Shown here in pieces: positions 35,033-43,662 of a DNA stretch of 64,000 nt (position 1 is the first letter of the stretch; every line of letters starts with the position of its first letter). The notes under the pieces were generated by a model. The model had not been told where the DNA came from and made no database searches. It saw only the letters and a program-made list of their open reading frames with translations. The position numbers and the translations under genes were made by a program. This DNA is from Intestinimonas sp. (GTDB taxonomy: Bacteria; Bacillota; Clostridia; Oscillospirales; Oscillospiraceae). The DNA is taken from NCBI GenBank assembly GCA_022653075.1, contig JALCSB010000009.1:1-64000 (forward strand). Reading direction: 5' to 3'.

Positions 35033-35743
35033 ATGGGTATATTTTCCAGCTTTGGCCAGAATATGAACTGGATGGGCCTTGTGTCACTGCTGCTCAGCGC
35101 CGCGGCGGCATTACTGTGTATTACGGTACATGAGCTCTCCCACGGGTGGGTGGCGTTCCGGCTGGGCGATCCTACCGCGAAACGTGCGGGCCGCCTGACC
35201 CTTAATCCGGTCCGCCATATTGACCCGTTTGGTCTATTGATGCTGATTGTAGCGAAAGTGGGATGGGCAAAGCCGGTGCCCATCGACATGCGCTATTTTA
35301 AAGATCCCAGAAAGGGAATGGCGCTGACAGCGCTGGCGGGGCCGCTCTCTAATTTTATACTGGCCTTTCTGGCCGTGGCGCTGTCGTCCGTCATCTGGCG
35401 GACCGTGCCGGACACCATCGGGCGCTTTTGGGTTTTGGCCGTGTTATCCTATATTGCACTGCTCAGTACCGGATTGGGCCTGTTTAATCTTATCCCGATT
35501 CCACCGCTGGACGGATCCAAGGTCCTGTTTTCCTTTTTTTCGACTAAAATTTATTACACCATTCTTCGATATGAAAAGTACATTATGATCGCGGTTATGC
35601 TTCTGACGTTTTCCGGTGCCTTTCAGGGCCCCCTCAGCTATTTGATCAACGGTGTACTGAGGAACTTCTGCGCGGCAACCGGCTATCCCATACGCGCGCT
35701 GGTGTTTCATGTAAATCTGCTGGACTATATTCAGCAGTACTAA
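35033..35743 (+). CDS. Site-2 protease family membrane protein (M50)
   Basis: This 236-residue polytopic protein has the zinc motif HELSH (H33, E34, H37) and the second metal site NLIPIPPLDGSKVL. It belongs to the small YwhC-like M50 group with no PDZ domain. Such genes commonly sit directly before scpA-scpB in Firmicutes, as here; the substrate is unknown. SD GGAGGAATTAAA precedes the ATG. Confidence 0.9.
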   Translation: MGIFSSFGQNMNWMGLVSLLLSAAAALLCITVHELSHGWVAFRLGDPTAKRAGRLTLNPVRHIDPFGLLMLIVAKVGWAKPVPIDMRYFKDPRKGMALTALAGPLSNFILAFLAVALSSVIWRTVPDTIGRFWVLAVLSYIALLSTGLGLFNLIPIPPLDGSKVLFSFFSTKIYYTILRYEKYIMIAVMLLTFSGAFQGPLSYLINGVLRNFCAATGYPIRALVFHVNLLDYIQQY

Positions 35744-35763
35744 ATGGCGGGGGGTGAAGGCCC

Positions 35764-36561
35764 ATCGAGAGTCCAATTTATCATTTGGAAAAAGTCGTGA
35801 TCGCAAAATCCTCGAACCGGGAGGATTTTGTGGGTCCTCTGGATCTGATTCTGCACCTTCTGAGCAAAAATAAAATGGAAATCAAGGACATCCAGATTTC
35901 CGTAATTTTGGATCAATATCTGGCTTGGATGGACCAGCGCAAGCAGATGGACCTTGAGGTGGCCAGCGACTTTGTAACTATGGCGGCGCAGCTTGTTTTT
36001 ATCAAGTCGCGCATGCTGCTTTCCATTCATGACGATGAGGCCATGTCGGAGATGGAGCAGCTTATCGCATCCCTGGAGGCGCGTCAGCGCCAGGACAATT
36101 ATTTGCGTGTGAAGGCAGTGCTCCCAAGCCTGGAAACCCGTTATAAGGTGGGCCGCGATTGCCTGACCCGCGACCCGGAACCCATGCAGGGTGGGAAAGA
36201 ATATCATTATACCCACGAAAAAGAGGACCTGCGCCGCGCTATGCGCACGGTGATTGAGCGGCTGGGGCATCGAATTCCGCCACCCGTCCGCGCGTTTGAG
36301 GGCATTGTAGGCAGAGAACCCTATCCGGTACAGGAGAAAGCGGCGGAGCTGATGCAGAGGCTGGTTCGTTTTGGTGTAATGCGGTTTCATGCGCTGTTTC
36401 GGGGAAACCGAAGCCGGTCGGAGGTTGTGGCCACATTTATCGCTGTTCTGGAGTTGTGCAGAGCAAAACGAATTCAGCTGGCTGGGACAGAGCGTGTGTG
36501 CACGGTTTCCTGTATTCAGCCGGAGGAGAATTGCCCCGACTTTTCCACGGATATCGACTGA
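35764..36561 (+). CDS. scpA: Segregation and condensation protein A
   Basis: ScpA is the kleisin that bridges SMC heads. The 265-residue protein contains the N-terminal kleisin block REDFVGPLDLILHLLSKNKMEIKDI and the middle SRMLLSI; the C-terminal winged helix follows at about 185-255. The start is odd. The codon at 35764 is ATC, followed by E-S-P-I-Y-H-L-E, which I take to be the family N-terminus (I recall M-E-x-P-I-Y-H-L-E in relatives). The SD GGGGTGA lies six bases upstream of that ATC. The next possible start is TTG at 35785, which has no SD. Only eight in-frame codons separate a stop (35755) from that TTG. Confidence 0.9.
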   Translation: MESPIYHLEKVVIAKSSNREDFVGPLDLILHLLSKNKMEIKDIQISVILDQYLAWMDQRKQMDLEVASDFVTMAAQLVFIKSRMLLSIHDDEAMSEMEQLIASLEARQRQDNYLRVKAVLPSLETRYKVGRDCLTRDPEPMQGGKEYHYTHEKEDLRRAMRTVIERLGHRIPPPVRAFEGIVGREPYPVQEKAAELMQRLVRFGVMRFHALFRGNRSRSEVVATFIAVLELCRAKRIQLAGTERVCTVSCIQPEENCPDFSTDID

Positions 36562-36573
36562 GAGGCGGTCTTT

Positions 36574-37155
36574 ATGGAACTGAAGGAACTCGAATCCACA
36601 ATGGAGGCCATTTTATTTGCCGCCGGTGAACCCCTGGGGGTTGAGCGTCTCTGTCTGGCTATGGAAATCGACCGTGCTACTGCCGACACGGTGGCGCGGC
36701 ACCTGGCCGATCAGTATAGCTATGAGCGGCGTGGAATCCGGCTGCTGCGGCTGGATTCCAGCTATCAACTGGTTTCCGCGCCGGAGTATGCGCCCTTAAT
36801 CAGAACCGTATTCGAACGCAGAAAGCCAGCCCGCCTGTCTCAGATGGCGCTGGAGGTTTTGGCGATTATCGCTTATTATCAACCAGCCACCCGCGCTTAT
36901 GTAGAACAGGTTCGGGGCGTGGACAGCTCGTATACCATTGGCTTGCTGCTGGACCGGGAACTGATCGAGGAGTGTGGTCGGCTGGCTGTTCCCGGTCGCC
37001 CCATCCAGTACCGCACAACGTCTTCCTTCCTTCGGACGTTCGGGCTTTCCAGCCTGGATGAATTACCGGAACTGCCGGCCCTCAGCCCGGAAGAAGGACA
37101 ACTCACGCTGAAAATGAGGGAGGCTGTGGAGCGGCTGCGCGGAACAGAACAGTAG
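36574..37155 (+). CDS. scpB: Segregation and condensation protein B
   Basis: ScpB binds the middle of ScpA in the SMC complex. The 193-residue protein consists of two winged helices; diagnostic sequence is ESTMEAILFAAGEPL at the N-terminus and ALEVLAIIAYYQPATRAYVEQVRGVDS in the middle. It follows scpA by 12 bases. Confidence 0.95.
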   Translation: MELKELESTMEAILFAAGEPLGVERLCLAMEIDRATADTVARHLADQYSYERRGIRLLRLDSSYQLVSAPEYAPLIRTVFERRKPARLSQMALEVLAIIAYYQPATRAYVEQVRGVDSSYTIGLLLDRELIEECGRLAVPGRPIQYRTTSSFLRTFGLSSLDELPELPALSPEEGQLTLKMREAVERLRGTEQ

Positions 37156-37173
37156 ACGAAATGAGGTAGGAAG

Positions 37174-37791
37174 ATGAACGCACTTCTGGTTTTTTTCCTT
37201 GTTTTGGCGGTGCTTTGGCTGCTATCCCTGCTCCGCCTTGGCGCCGAGGTCAGATATTCCGAGGAGGGGGTTCGGCTTCGTCTCCGCGTCGGGCGTCTGT
37301 GGTTTACCCTGCTGCCGCGCCCAAAAAAGCCGCACCGCACTCCGAAGAATGAAAAGCCAGAAAAGGAAAAAGCGAAAACACCCCCAAAGCCAGCCGCGCC
37401 GCGCCGTGTTCCCTCCCTCGCTCTCCTCCGGGAAGCGCTTTCCGTGATTTGCGATGCGGCGGGTAGTCTGAGACGGAAAATTCAGATTGACCATTTAGAT
37501 ATTGATGTGACGGCTGCCGCGCCTAACCCTGCCGCCGCCGCATTGGCCTTTGGCGGAATCAATGCGGTAATGGGTATGATTATTCCCCCATTGGAGAATA
37601 ATTTTACTATCAGAGAACGACAATTCCGTACCTCGGTTGCCTATGACAGACAAACGCCCGTGATTGACCTGCGCGCAGCCGGTTCTCTTACCATCGGACA
37701 GGGCGTGGCCTTGGCGCTCCGGCTCGCGTTTCGTACGCTACGCATTTTTCGAACGTATAAAAAAGAACAAAAAAAGAAAGAGGCGGTATAA
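37174..37791 (+). CDS. DUF2953 membrane-associated protein
   Basis: The 205-residue protein has an N-terminal membrane helix (residues 1-17), a charged Lys/Pro-rich stretch (about 48-75) and a C-terminal domain with the family's IDHLDIDVTAAAPNPAAAA. DUF2953 genes (YtfI-like) are found next to ytfJ/gerW in spore formers, so a sporulation role is inferred. Its molecular function is unknown. Confidence 0.75.
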   Translation: MNALLVFFLVLAVLWLLSLLRLGAEVRYSEEGVRLRLRVGRLWFTLLPRPKKPHRTPKNEKPEKEKAKTPPKPAAPRRVPSLALLREALSVICDAAGSLRRKIQIDHLDIDVTAAAPNPAAAALAFGGINAVMGMIIPPLENNFTIRERQFRTSVAYDRQTPVIDLRAAGSLTIGQGVALALRLAFRTLRIFRTYKKEQKKKEAV

Positions 37792-37793
37792 TT

Positions 37794-38198
37794 ATGGAAA
37801 AAAATCATCCTATTGGCGATCTCATGTCCACCACGCTGCAGAAAATCCGCGAGATGGTGGACGTCAATACCATCGTGGGCGCTCCTATTCATACCGACGA
37901 CGGCGTCACACTGATTCCTGTTTCTAAGCTGTCCTTCGGCTTTGCTTCCGGCGGCAGTGACTTTGCCTGTAAAAATCAGAAACCAGATGCGGATAACTCA
38001 TTCGGTGGCGGGAGCGGCGCCGGTGTCAACATTTCGCCCGTTGCTTTTCTAATTGTGAAGGGCGACACGGTAAAGCTGCTTCCCGTTGCGCCTCCGGCCA
38101 GCTCAACCGTGGATCGTGTGGTGGAACTGGTTCCGGAAATGATTGATAAAATAGCCGGCATGATGGAAAAGAAAAAAGAGGATAAAGACGCCTTTTAA
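37794..38198 (+). CDS. ytfJ: GerW (YtfJ) family sporulation protein
   Basis: This 134-residue protein has the GerW core TIVGAPIHTDDGVTLIPVSKLSFGFASGG followed by a Gly/Ser-rich loop and VSPVAFLIVKGD-like strand. In Bacillus YtfJ/GerW is a forespore protein affecting lysozyme resistance and L-alanine germination. It starts three bases after the DUF2953 gene. Confidence 0.9.
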   Translation: MEKNHPIGDLMSTTLQKIREMVDVNTIVGAPIHTDDGVTLIPVSKLSFGFASGGSDFACKNQKPDADNSFGGGSGAGVNISPVAFLIVKGDTVKLLPVAPPASSTVDRVVELVPEMIDKIAGMMEKKKEDKDAF

Positions 38199-38240
38199 GC
38201 CCCATACTAAAGGTATCTCTGCATTTTGAGGTGACCTTTT

Positions 38241-39401
38241 ATGAAGCGTCTGATTTCGGTTGCTCTGGCTGTTCTTATGCTGTATCCGGCTATCGGGACC
38301 GGTGCCCGTGCGGAGGCACCGGTCCCGTCTGCGGCTTCCGCCGTTTTGATGGATTGGGAGAGCGGGCGTATTATTTATGAGAAAAACTCCCATGAGCGGC
38401 GACTCATCGCCAGTACTACAAAATTGATGACGGCACTTGTGGCGGTGGAGGATGTGCCCGATTTGCAACAGTATGTTACGATTCAGGGCGCAGACACACA
38501 GGCGGAGGGTTCTTCCATGTACCTGCGGGTGGGGGAGAAGCTGACGCTGGAGGCCTTGCTTTATGGGCTGCTGCTCTCCTCAGGAAACGACGCTGCACTG
38601 GCGATAGCACGATTCTGCGCTGGTAATGTGGATCGTTTTGTGGCCAGAATGAACTCCAAAGCGGCGGAGCTTGGTATGAAAGATACTCACTTTTCGAATC
38701 CGAACGGACTGGATGCCGACGACCACTATTCCACGGCGGCCGACATGGCGCTCCTGGCGCATGAGGTCCTGAACCACGATATCCTGGTACGCATCATCAG
38801 TACGCGGTCCATCACGCTGGGTACACGTACACTGACCAATCACAACAAGCTGCTGTGGCGGTATGAAGGCTGCATTGGAATGAAAACCGGATATACCCAG
38901 GCGGCAGGACGCACGCTGATTTCTGCCGCCCGCCGGAATGGGCAGACGCTCATCTGCGTAACTCTGTGCGATCCGGATGACTGGGACGATCATACCATGC
39001 TGCTAGATTATGGGTTTCAGACCTTTCCGCGGCAGGTACTTGCAAAGGCGGGACAGACCTTCCGTCTGACCCCTGTGGCGGGAAGCCTGGTCCGTTTTGT
39101 GCCGGTATGTGCCGCACAGGACCTTTTTTATCCGCTGGCTGAAGAAGAAAATGTCCGGGTAAAAGTGTCTATTCCCGACCGTTTGGAGGCACCGCTGGAG
39201 CAGGGAGACCATGTGGGGCAGCTTACCTACTATACGAATGATCAATGTATTGGGCAGGTTGATTTGATATGCGGCAGGGCGGTCCGGCGCAATGTGGTTG
39301 CCGCGAATCCGTTTCTAAGCCGAATTCTGGACTTCTTTTCCAGAAAAAAAGGCGATACGTTTTTGAATGTATTCTATCCGCAAGAGTTCCCCTTCCCATA
39401 A
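38241..39401 (+). CDS. D-alanyl-D-alanine carboxypeptidase (DacF/PBP5 type)
   Basis: This 386-residue class C penicillin-binding protein has a signal peptide (about 1-25, ending ARA-E), the SxxK motif S58-T-T-K61, SGN (114-116) and KTG (215-217), followed by the PBP5 C-terminal beta domain. It trims the terminal D-Ala of peptidoglycan stem peptides. Its position after gerW and before rluB suggests the sporulation-associated DacF member. Confidence 0.93.
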   Translation: MKRLISVALAVLMLYPAIGTGARAEAPVPSAASAVLMDWESGRIIYEKNSHERRLIASTTKLMTALVAVEDVPDLQQYVTIQGADTQAEGSSMYLRVGEKLTLEALLYGLLLSSGNDAALAIARFCAGNVDRFVARMNSKAAELGMKDTHFSNPNGLDADDHYSTAADMALLAHEVLNHDILVRIISTRSITLGTRTLTNHNKLLWRYEGCIGMKTGYTQAAGRTLISAARRNGQTLICVTLCDPDDWDDHTMLLDYGFQTFPRQVLAKAGQTFRLTPVAGSLVRFVPVCAAQDLFYPLAEEENVRVKVSIPDRLEAPLEQGDHVGQLTYYTNDQCIGQVDLICGRAVRRNVVAANPFLSRILDFFSRKKGDTFLNVFYPQEFPFP

Positions 39402-39429
39402 GGGAATACCTGCCGCAGGAGGCTGTTCC

Positions 39430-40125
39430 ATGGAAGAACGGTTACAAAAAATTCTTTCCGCCGCCGGGGTCTGTTCCCGGCGGACGGCGGAGCGTTATAT
39501 TCTGGAGGGACGCGTCACGGTAAACGGGACAGGCGCTTTGTTGGGGCAGAGGGCCGATCCGGACGTGGACATGATTACCGTGGATGGAAAGTCCATTATT
39601 CCCAACGAAGCGCCGGTCTATTTGATGCTCAATAAGCCGAGAGGCTATGTTACCACACTGTCCGATGAACAGGGAAGACGTACGGTGGCTCAACTGGTGT
39701 CCGGCTGTGGCGTTCGGGTTTGGCCTGTCGGACGGCTCGACTTGGACTCCGAGGGGCTCCTTCTTATGACAAACGATGGGAACGTAACGAATCGCCTGAC
39801 CCATCCCAGCCATGAAGTGGAGAAGGAATATCATGTTATGGTCGCTGGGGATATCGCGGCGGCACTGCCCGCCCTGCGTGGACCGATGTGGCTGGATGAG
39901 AGTCCGCTCCGTCCGGCGCAGGTGGAACAGTTGGGGGCAGGTCGCCTATCCATTGTGATACATGAGGGAAAAAACCGTCAGGTGCGGCGGATGTGCGCAC
40001 AGGCTGGACTCACTGTGACGCGGCTGTGCCGTGTGCGGGAAGGGCGGCTTACGCTGCAGGGCCTGAAGCCGGGCCATTGGCGGGCGCTGACAAACGAGGA
40101 GGCCGCTTGGCTTCGTATGTGCTAA
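39430..40125 (+). CDS. rluB: RluB/RsuA-type pseudouridine synthase
   Basis: The 231-residue protein starts with an S4 RNA-binding domain (RLQKILSAAGVCSRRTAERYI) and has the catalytic aspartate in VGRLDLDSEGLLLMTNDG. The C-terminal IHEGKNRQVRRMCAQAGLTVTRLCR is typical. It most likely modifies U2605 of 23S rRNA (RluB) rather than 16S U516. Start at 39430 is supported by AGGAGG seven bases upstream. Confidence 0.93.
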   Translation: MEERLQKILSAAGVCSRRTAERYILEGRVTVNGTGALLGQRADPDVDMITVDGKSIIPNEAPVYLMLNKPRGYVTTLSDEQGRRTVAQLVSGCGVRVWPVGRLDLDSEGLLLMTNDGNVTNRLTHPSHEVEKEYHVMVAGDIAAALPALRGPMWLDESPLRPAQVEQLGAGRLSIVIHEGKNRQVRRMCAQAGLTVTRLCRVREGRLTLQGLKPGHWRALTNEEAAWLRMC

Positions 40126-40132
40126 TTGTCCA

Positions 40133-40166
40133 ATTTTGCAAGAATACGCGATAAGCCTGCAAAATG
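40133..40166. promoter_or_regulatory. Inverted repeat upstream of the RpiR gene
   Basis: ATTTTGCA (40133-40140) and TGCAAAAT (40159-40166) form perfect 8-bp arms 18 bases apart, ending 4 bases before the -35 box. It could be an operator bound by the RpiR protein itself, or a weak terminator for rluB. Confidence 0.4.
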
Positions 40167-40169
40167 TGC

Positions 40170-40198
40170 TTGCTTTTCCGTCTGGTTCCGTCTATGAT
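40170..40198 (+). promoter_or_regulatory. Promoter of the RpiR regulator gene
   Basis: TTGCTT - 17 bp - TATGAT, with the start codon about 60 bases downstream. Confidence 0.65.
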
Positions 40199-40257
40199 GA
40201 TAGGTGTATTAATTTGATTTCACCCAAAGGCGGGAATGAAGCCAGGAGGTATTTTAC

Positions 40258-41130
40258 ATGACCCGCGATATTTTATCCATGATTCAAAGCCGTATGACTT
40301 CTTTCTCCAAAGGGCAGAAGCTGATTGCTAAATTTATTCTGGAATCCTATGATAAGGCCGCCTTTATGACGGCCAGCAGGCTGGGGAAAACCGTAAATGT
40401 CAGTGAATCGACGGTGGTCCGGTTCGCGGCCGAACTGGGTTATGACGGTTATCCGAGTATGCAGAAGGCCCTTCAGGAAATGATTCGCAACAAACTGACT
40501 TCGATTCAGCGCATCGAGGTTACCAATGACCGGATCGGCGATCAGGACATTTTGCCCATGGTTATGCAGTCTGACATTGAAAAAATCCGTTTGACGCTGG
40601 AAGAAATGGACCGGACAAGCTTTAACGCTGCCGTGGAGGCCATCCTGCATGCCAGGCGCATCTATATTTTGGGGGTGCGTTCCGCCGCTGCACTGGCGGA
40701 TTTTCTCAGTTTCTATTTTAATCTGATCTTCGATAATGTTATTCCCGTGCATATCTCATCTGTCAGCGAAATTTTTGAACAGATGCTGAGAGTCGGACCG
40801 GATGATGTGGTCATTGGTATCAGCTTTCCGCGTTATTCCAGCCGGACTGTTAAGGCGATGCACTTTGCACGTGACCGGGGGGCGAATGTGGTGGCGCTTA
40901 CCGACAGCAAAACATCCCCCCTGGCTGAAATCGCCAGTGAGTGTTTGCTGGCCAAAAGCGATATGGCGTCCTTTGTAGATTCTTTGGTGGCACCGCTGAG
41001 TTTGATAAATGCGTTGATCGTGGCGGTGGCGCGTCGGAAAAATGAAGATGTGGAGCAGACCTTCTCCTCCTTGGAGCAGATCTGGTCAGAATATGGAGTC
41101 TATGAAAAAGTAGAGGATGAGACCACTTGA
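40258..41130 (+). CDS. MurR/RpiR-family transcriptional regulator
   Basis: This 290-residue protein has an N-terminal HTH of the RpiR type (residues about 1-77, VNVSESTVVRFAAELGYDGYPSMQKAL) and a C-terminal SIS domain (about 125-250) that binds phosphosugars. Such regulators control sugar or amino-sugar catabolism, yet no sugar genes are adjacent; the next genes are a flavoprotein and cmk. The ligand is therefore unknown. SD CAGGAGGTATTTTAC precedes the ATG. Confidence 0.9.
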   Translation: MTRDILSMIQSRMTSFSKGQKLIAKFILESYDKAAFMTASRLGKTVNVSESTVVRFAAELGYDGYPSMQKALQEMIRNKLTSIQRIEVTNDRIGDQDILPMVMQSDIEKIRLTLEEMDRTSFNAAVEAILHARRIYILGVRSAAALADFLSFYFNLIFDNVIPVHISSVSEIFEQMLRVGPDDVVIGISFPRYSSRTVKAMHFARDRGANVVALTDSKTSPLAEIASECLLAKSDMASFVDSLVAPLSLINALIVAVARRKNEDVEQTFSSLEQIWSEYGVYEKVEDETT

Positions 41131-42389
41131 AAGAGGCTCAGATCATTGTGATCGGAGGCGGTGCATCCGGCATGCTGGCCGCGCTGACCGCCTCACAAGC
41201 AGGGGCAGACGTATTGTTACTGGAACAAAATCAGAAGCTGGGTCGGAAACTTTACATTACGGGAAAAGGTCGGTGTAATTTAACCAACGACTGTTCTGCG
41301 GCTGAGGTACTTGCCAATGTGCCACACAACAGCCGTTTCCTTATGAGCTGTATGGCTGGATTTCCGCCAGAAGAAGTAAAAAAAGCCTTTCAGAAGTTGG
41401 GTGTGCCCCTTAAAACGGAACGGGGGAACCGTGTGTTTCCGCAGTCTGACCGGGCGGCCGATGTGATCGACGCAATGCTTTCAGCATTGCGCCGGAGCAG
41501 GGTTGTGTTGATGCAGGACAGGGCGAAGCACATTAGGACGGCCAATGGCGCTGTCTGTGGTGTGCAGACGGCACACGGCGAGCTTTCCTGTAAAGCAATT
41601 ATACTTGCAACAGGTGGAGTTTCTTATCCCTTAACCGGTTCGACCGGAGACGGCTATCGAATGGCTGCGGAGCTTGGACATACAGTTATCCCTCCGAAGC
41701 CGTCTCTTGTTCCTCTGGAAGCCGAGGATGATTTTTGCAGGCGAATGCAGGGGCTGTCCCTGCGCAATGTATCCATCAAGGTAAAAAACCGTAAGAAGAA
41801 GATTCTCTTTCAGGAACAGGGCGAGTTACTGTTTACGCATTTTGGCCTGTCCGGACCGCTGATTCTGAGTGCCAGCGTCCATATGCGGGAATATGAATCC
41901 GACCACTATACAATTATGATCGACCTGAAACCGGCGCTGGATGAACAGATGCTGGACGCCCGTTTGCTGCGGGAATTCAGTGCAAATCCAAACCGGTCCA
42001 TTCACCACGTGCTGAGTACTTTGCTGCCCCGGCTTATGGTACCGATTATGGAAGAGAGAGCTTGTATTTCTGGGACTGTACAGGCAAATGCCATTACAAA
42101 ATTACAGCGCCGCAGACTGCTGGAGCTGCTCAAGTGTTTCCCAATTGAAGTGGCGGGTCCCAGGCCGGTGGAGGAGGCTATTGTTACGGCGGGCGGTGTT
42201 AAGGTCTCCGAGGTTGTACCCGCCACCATGCAGTCCAAGCGAGTGGAGGGCCTGTTTTTTGCCGGAGAGCTTCTCGATGTGGATGCCTATACAGGCGGCT
42301 TTAATTTACAGATTGCCTGGTCCACCGGACATGCGGCCGGCGAGGCCGCGTCCCGGTATGTTGGGAAAGCGAGTGGGGTACCATGCTGA
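41127..42389 (+). CDS. HI0933/YhiN-family FAD-dependent oxidoreductase
   Basis: The 420-residue flavoprotein has the dinucleotide-binding GGGASGMLAALTASQAGADVLLLEQ at the N-terminus, GRKLYITGKGRCNLTN, and the C-terminal GLFFAGELLDVDAYTGGFNLQIAWSTG. The family (HI0933-like) includes BaiN-type proteins implicated in bile-acid chemistry, but most members have no proven substrate. It starts at a TTG that overlaps the stop of the regulator gene (TTGA) and ends overlapping cmk by 7 bases, so it is part of one long operon. Confidence 0.88.
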   Translation: MKEAQIIVIGGGASGMLAALTASQAGADVLLLEQNQKLGRKLYITGKGRCNLTNDCSAAEVLANVPHNSRFLMSCMAGFPPEEVKKAFQKLGVPLKTERGNRVFPQSDRAADVIDAMLSALRRSRVVLMQDRAKHIRTANGAVCGVQTAHGELSCKAIILATGGVSYPLTGSTGDGYRMAAELGHTVIPPKPSLVPLEAEDDFCRRMQGLSLRNVSIKVKNRKKKILFQEQGELLFTHFGLSGPLILSASVHMREYESDHYTIMIDLKPALDEQMLDARLLREFSANPNRSIHHVLSTLLPRLMVPIMEERACISGTVQANAITKLQRRRLLELLKCFPIEVAGPRPVEEAIVTAGGVKVSEVVPATMQSKRVEGLFFAGELLDVDAYTGGFNLQIAWSTGHAAGEAASRYVGKASGVPC

Positions 42390-43063
42390 ACGTTAAGAGT
42401 ATTGCGATTGACGGCCCGTCCGGAGCCGGGAAAAGCACGCTGGCGAAGCGGCTGGCGGAAGCGCTGGGGTTTCGCTATGTGGACACGGGGGCCATCTACC
42501 GTACGCTGGGGTTAATGGCGTTTCGCAAGGAAGTCGCGCCGGAAAATGCATCCGCCGTGGCGGAGCTTCTGTATCACCAGGATATTCGTCTGGACTATGA
42601 TAAGGCGGGTGCGCAGCATATGTATCTGGACGGAGAAGATGTGACGGATGAGATCCGCCGTCCGGAAGTGTCGCGTTATGCTTCTGGTGTTTCCGCGATT
42701 CCGGCGGTACGGAATTTTCTGCTGTCCATGCAGCGGGATCTGGCCAAAATGCATAATGTCATTATGGATGGCCGCGATATAGGTACAGTCGTATTGCCAA
42801 ACGCGGATGTGAAGATTTTTTTAACCGCCTCTCAGGAGGACCGTGCGCGCCGCCGGTACGAGGATCTGCGCACCCGTGGCATGGATACGCCCTATGAGCA
42901 GGTTCTGGCCGATATGATTGAACGGGACCATAGAGACAGCACACGGGAGACTGCGCCGCTCCGTCAGGCTGAGGATGCGGTTTTGGTGGATACCACCGGT
43001 CAACAGCCGGATGAGAGCTATGCTGTTTTATTAGAAATGATCAGGAGGAAACTCGACGCATGA
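42383..43063 (+). CDS. cmk: Cytidylate kinase
   Basis: Cmk phosphorylates CMP and dCMP. The 226-residue protein has the P loop DGPSGAGKSTLAKRLA, FRYVDTGAIYRTLG, and MDGRDIGTVVLPNADVKIFLTA. It overlaps plsC by four bases. The cmk-plsC-ispH-rpsA order is usual in Clostridia. Confidence 0.96.
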   Translation: MLNVKSIAIDGPSGAGKSTLAKRLAEALGFRYVDTGAIYRTLGLMAFRKEVAPENASAVAELLYHQDIRLDYDKAGAQHMYLDGEDVTDEIRRPEVSRYASGVSAIPAVRNFLLSMQRDLAKMHNVIMDGRDIGTVVLPNADVKIFLTASQEDRARRRYEDLRTRGMDTPYEQVLADMIERDHRDSTRETAPLRQAEDAVLVDTTGQQPDESYAVLLEMIRRKLDA

Positions 43064-43662
43064 GGACAGCCTATGCCATTTTATATACGATTATCTGGCC
43101 TTTTTTCAGTATCTTCCACCCGGTAAAGGCGATTGGAAGGGAGCACATTCCTGAGGAAGGCGTACTTATTTGTGCCAATCACACCGCCCTTTCCGACCCG
43201 CTCTTACTGGTATTTGCCTTTCATCGAAAATTTCAGATACGTGTGATGGCCAAGGCGGAGCTTCTGCAAGTGCCGGTCATCGGCTGGCTGCTGAAAAAAG
43301 TGGGTGTTTTCGGCGTGGAACGGGGAAAATCCGATGTCGGCGCCATCAAACAGGCGATACGCTTTCTGAAAGGTGGAGAGAATCTTCTGCTGTTTCCGGA
43401 GGGAACCCGTGTTCGTGAATCCAGAGGTGAGATCAGTAGCCCCAAGACCGGAGCCGCCATGCTGGCCATCCGCACCGGAGTTTCCATTCTGCCGGTCTAT
43501 ATCCCGGAACACAAGCGCTGGTTTCGCCGCACTCCCGTTGTGATTGGAGAGCCTTATCGACCTGATGTAGCCTCCCGGAAGGGCAGTCAGGAGGAGTATA
43601 TGGCCATCACCAAAGATCTGATGGACCGTATCCGGGCGCTGGGTGCCCAGGTGAGCACATGA
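43060..43662 (+). CDS. plsC: 1-acyl-sn-glycerol-3-phosphate acyltransferase
   Basis: PlsC makes phosphatidic acid from lysophosphatidic acid at the membrane. The 200-residue protein has an N-terminal hydrophobic helix, motif I NHTALSD (NHx4D), VERGKSD and motif III FPEGTRV. It overlaps cmk and the ispH-rpsA gene by four bases at each end (ATGA), indicating tight translational coupling. Confidence 0.94.
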   Translation: MRTAYAILYTIIWPFFSIFHPVKAIGREHIPEEGVLICANHTALSDPLLLVFAFHRKFQIRVMAKAELLQVPVIGWLLKKVGVFGVERGKSDVGAIKQAIRFLKGGENLLLFPEGTRVRESRGEISSPKTGAAMLAIRTGVSILPVYIPEHKRWFRRTPVVIGEPYRPDVASRKGSQEEYMAITKDLMDRIRALGAQVST

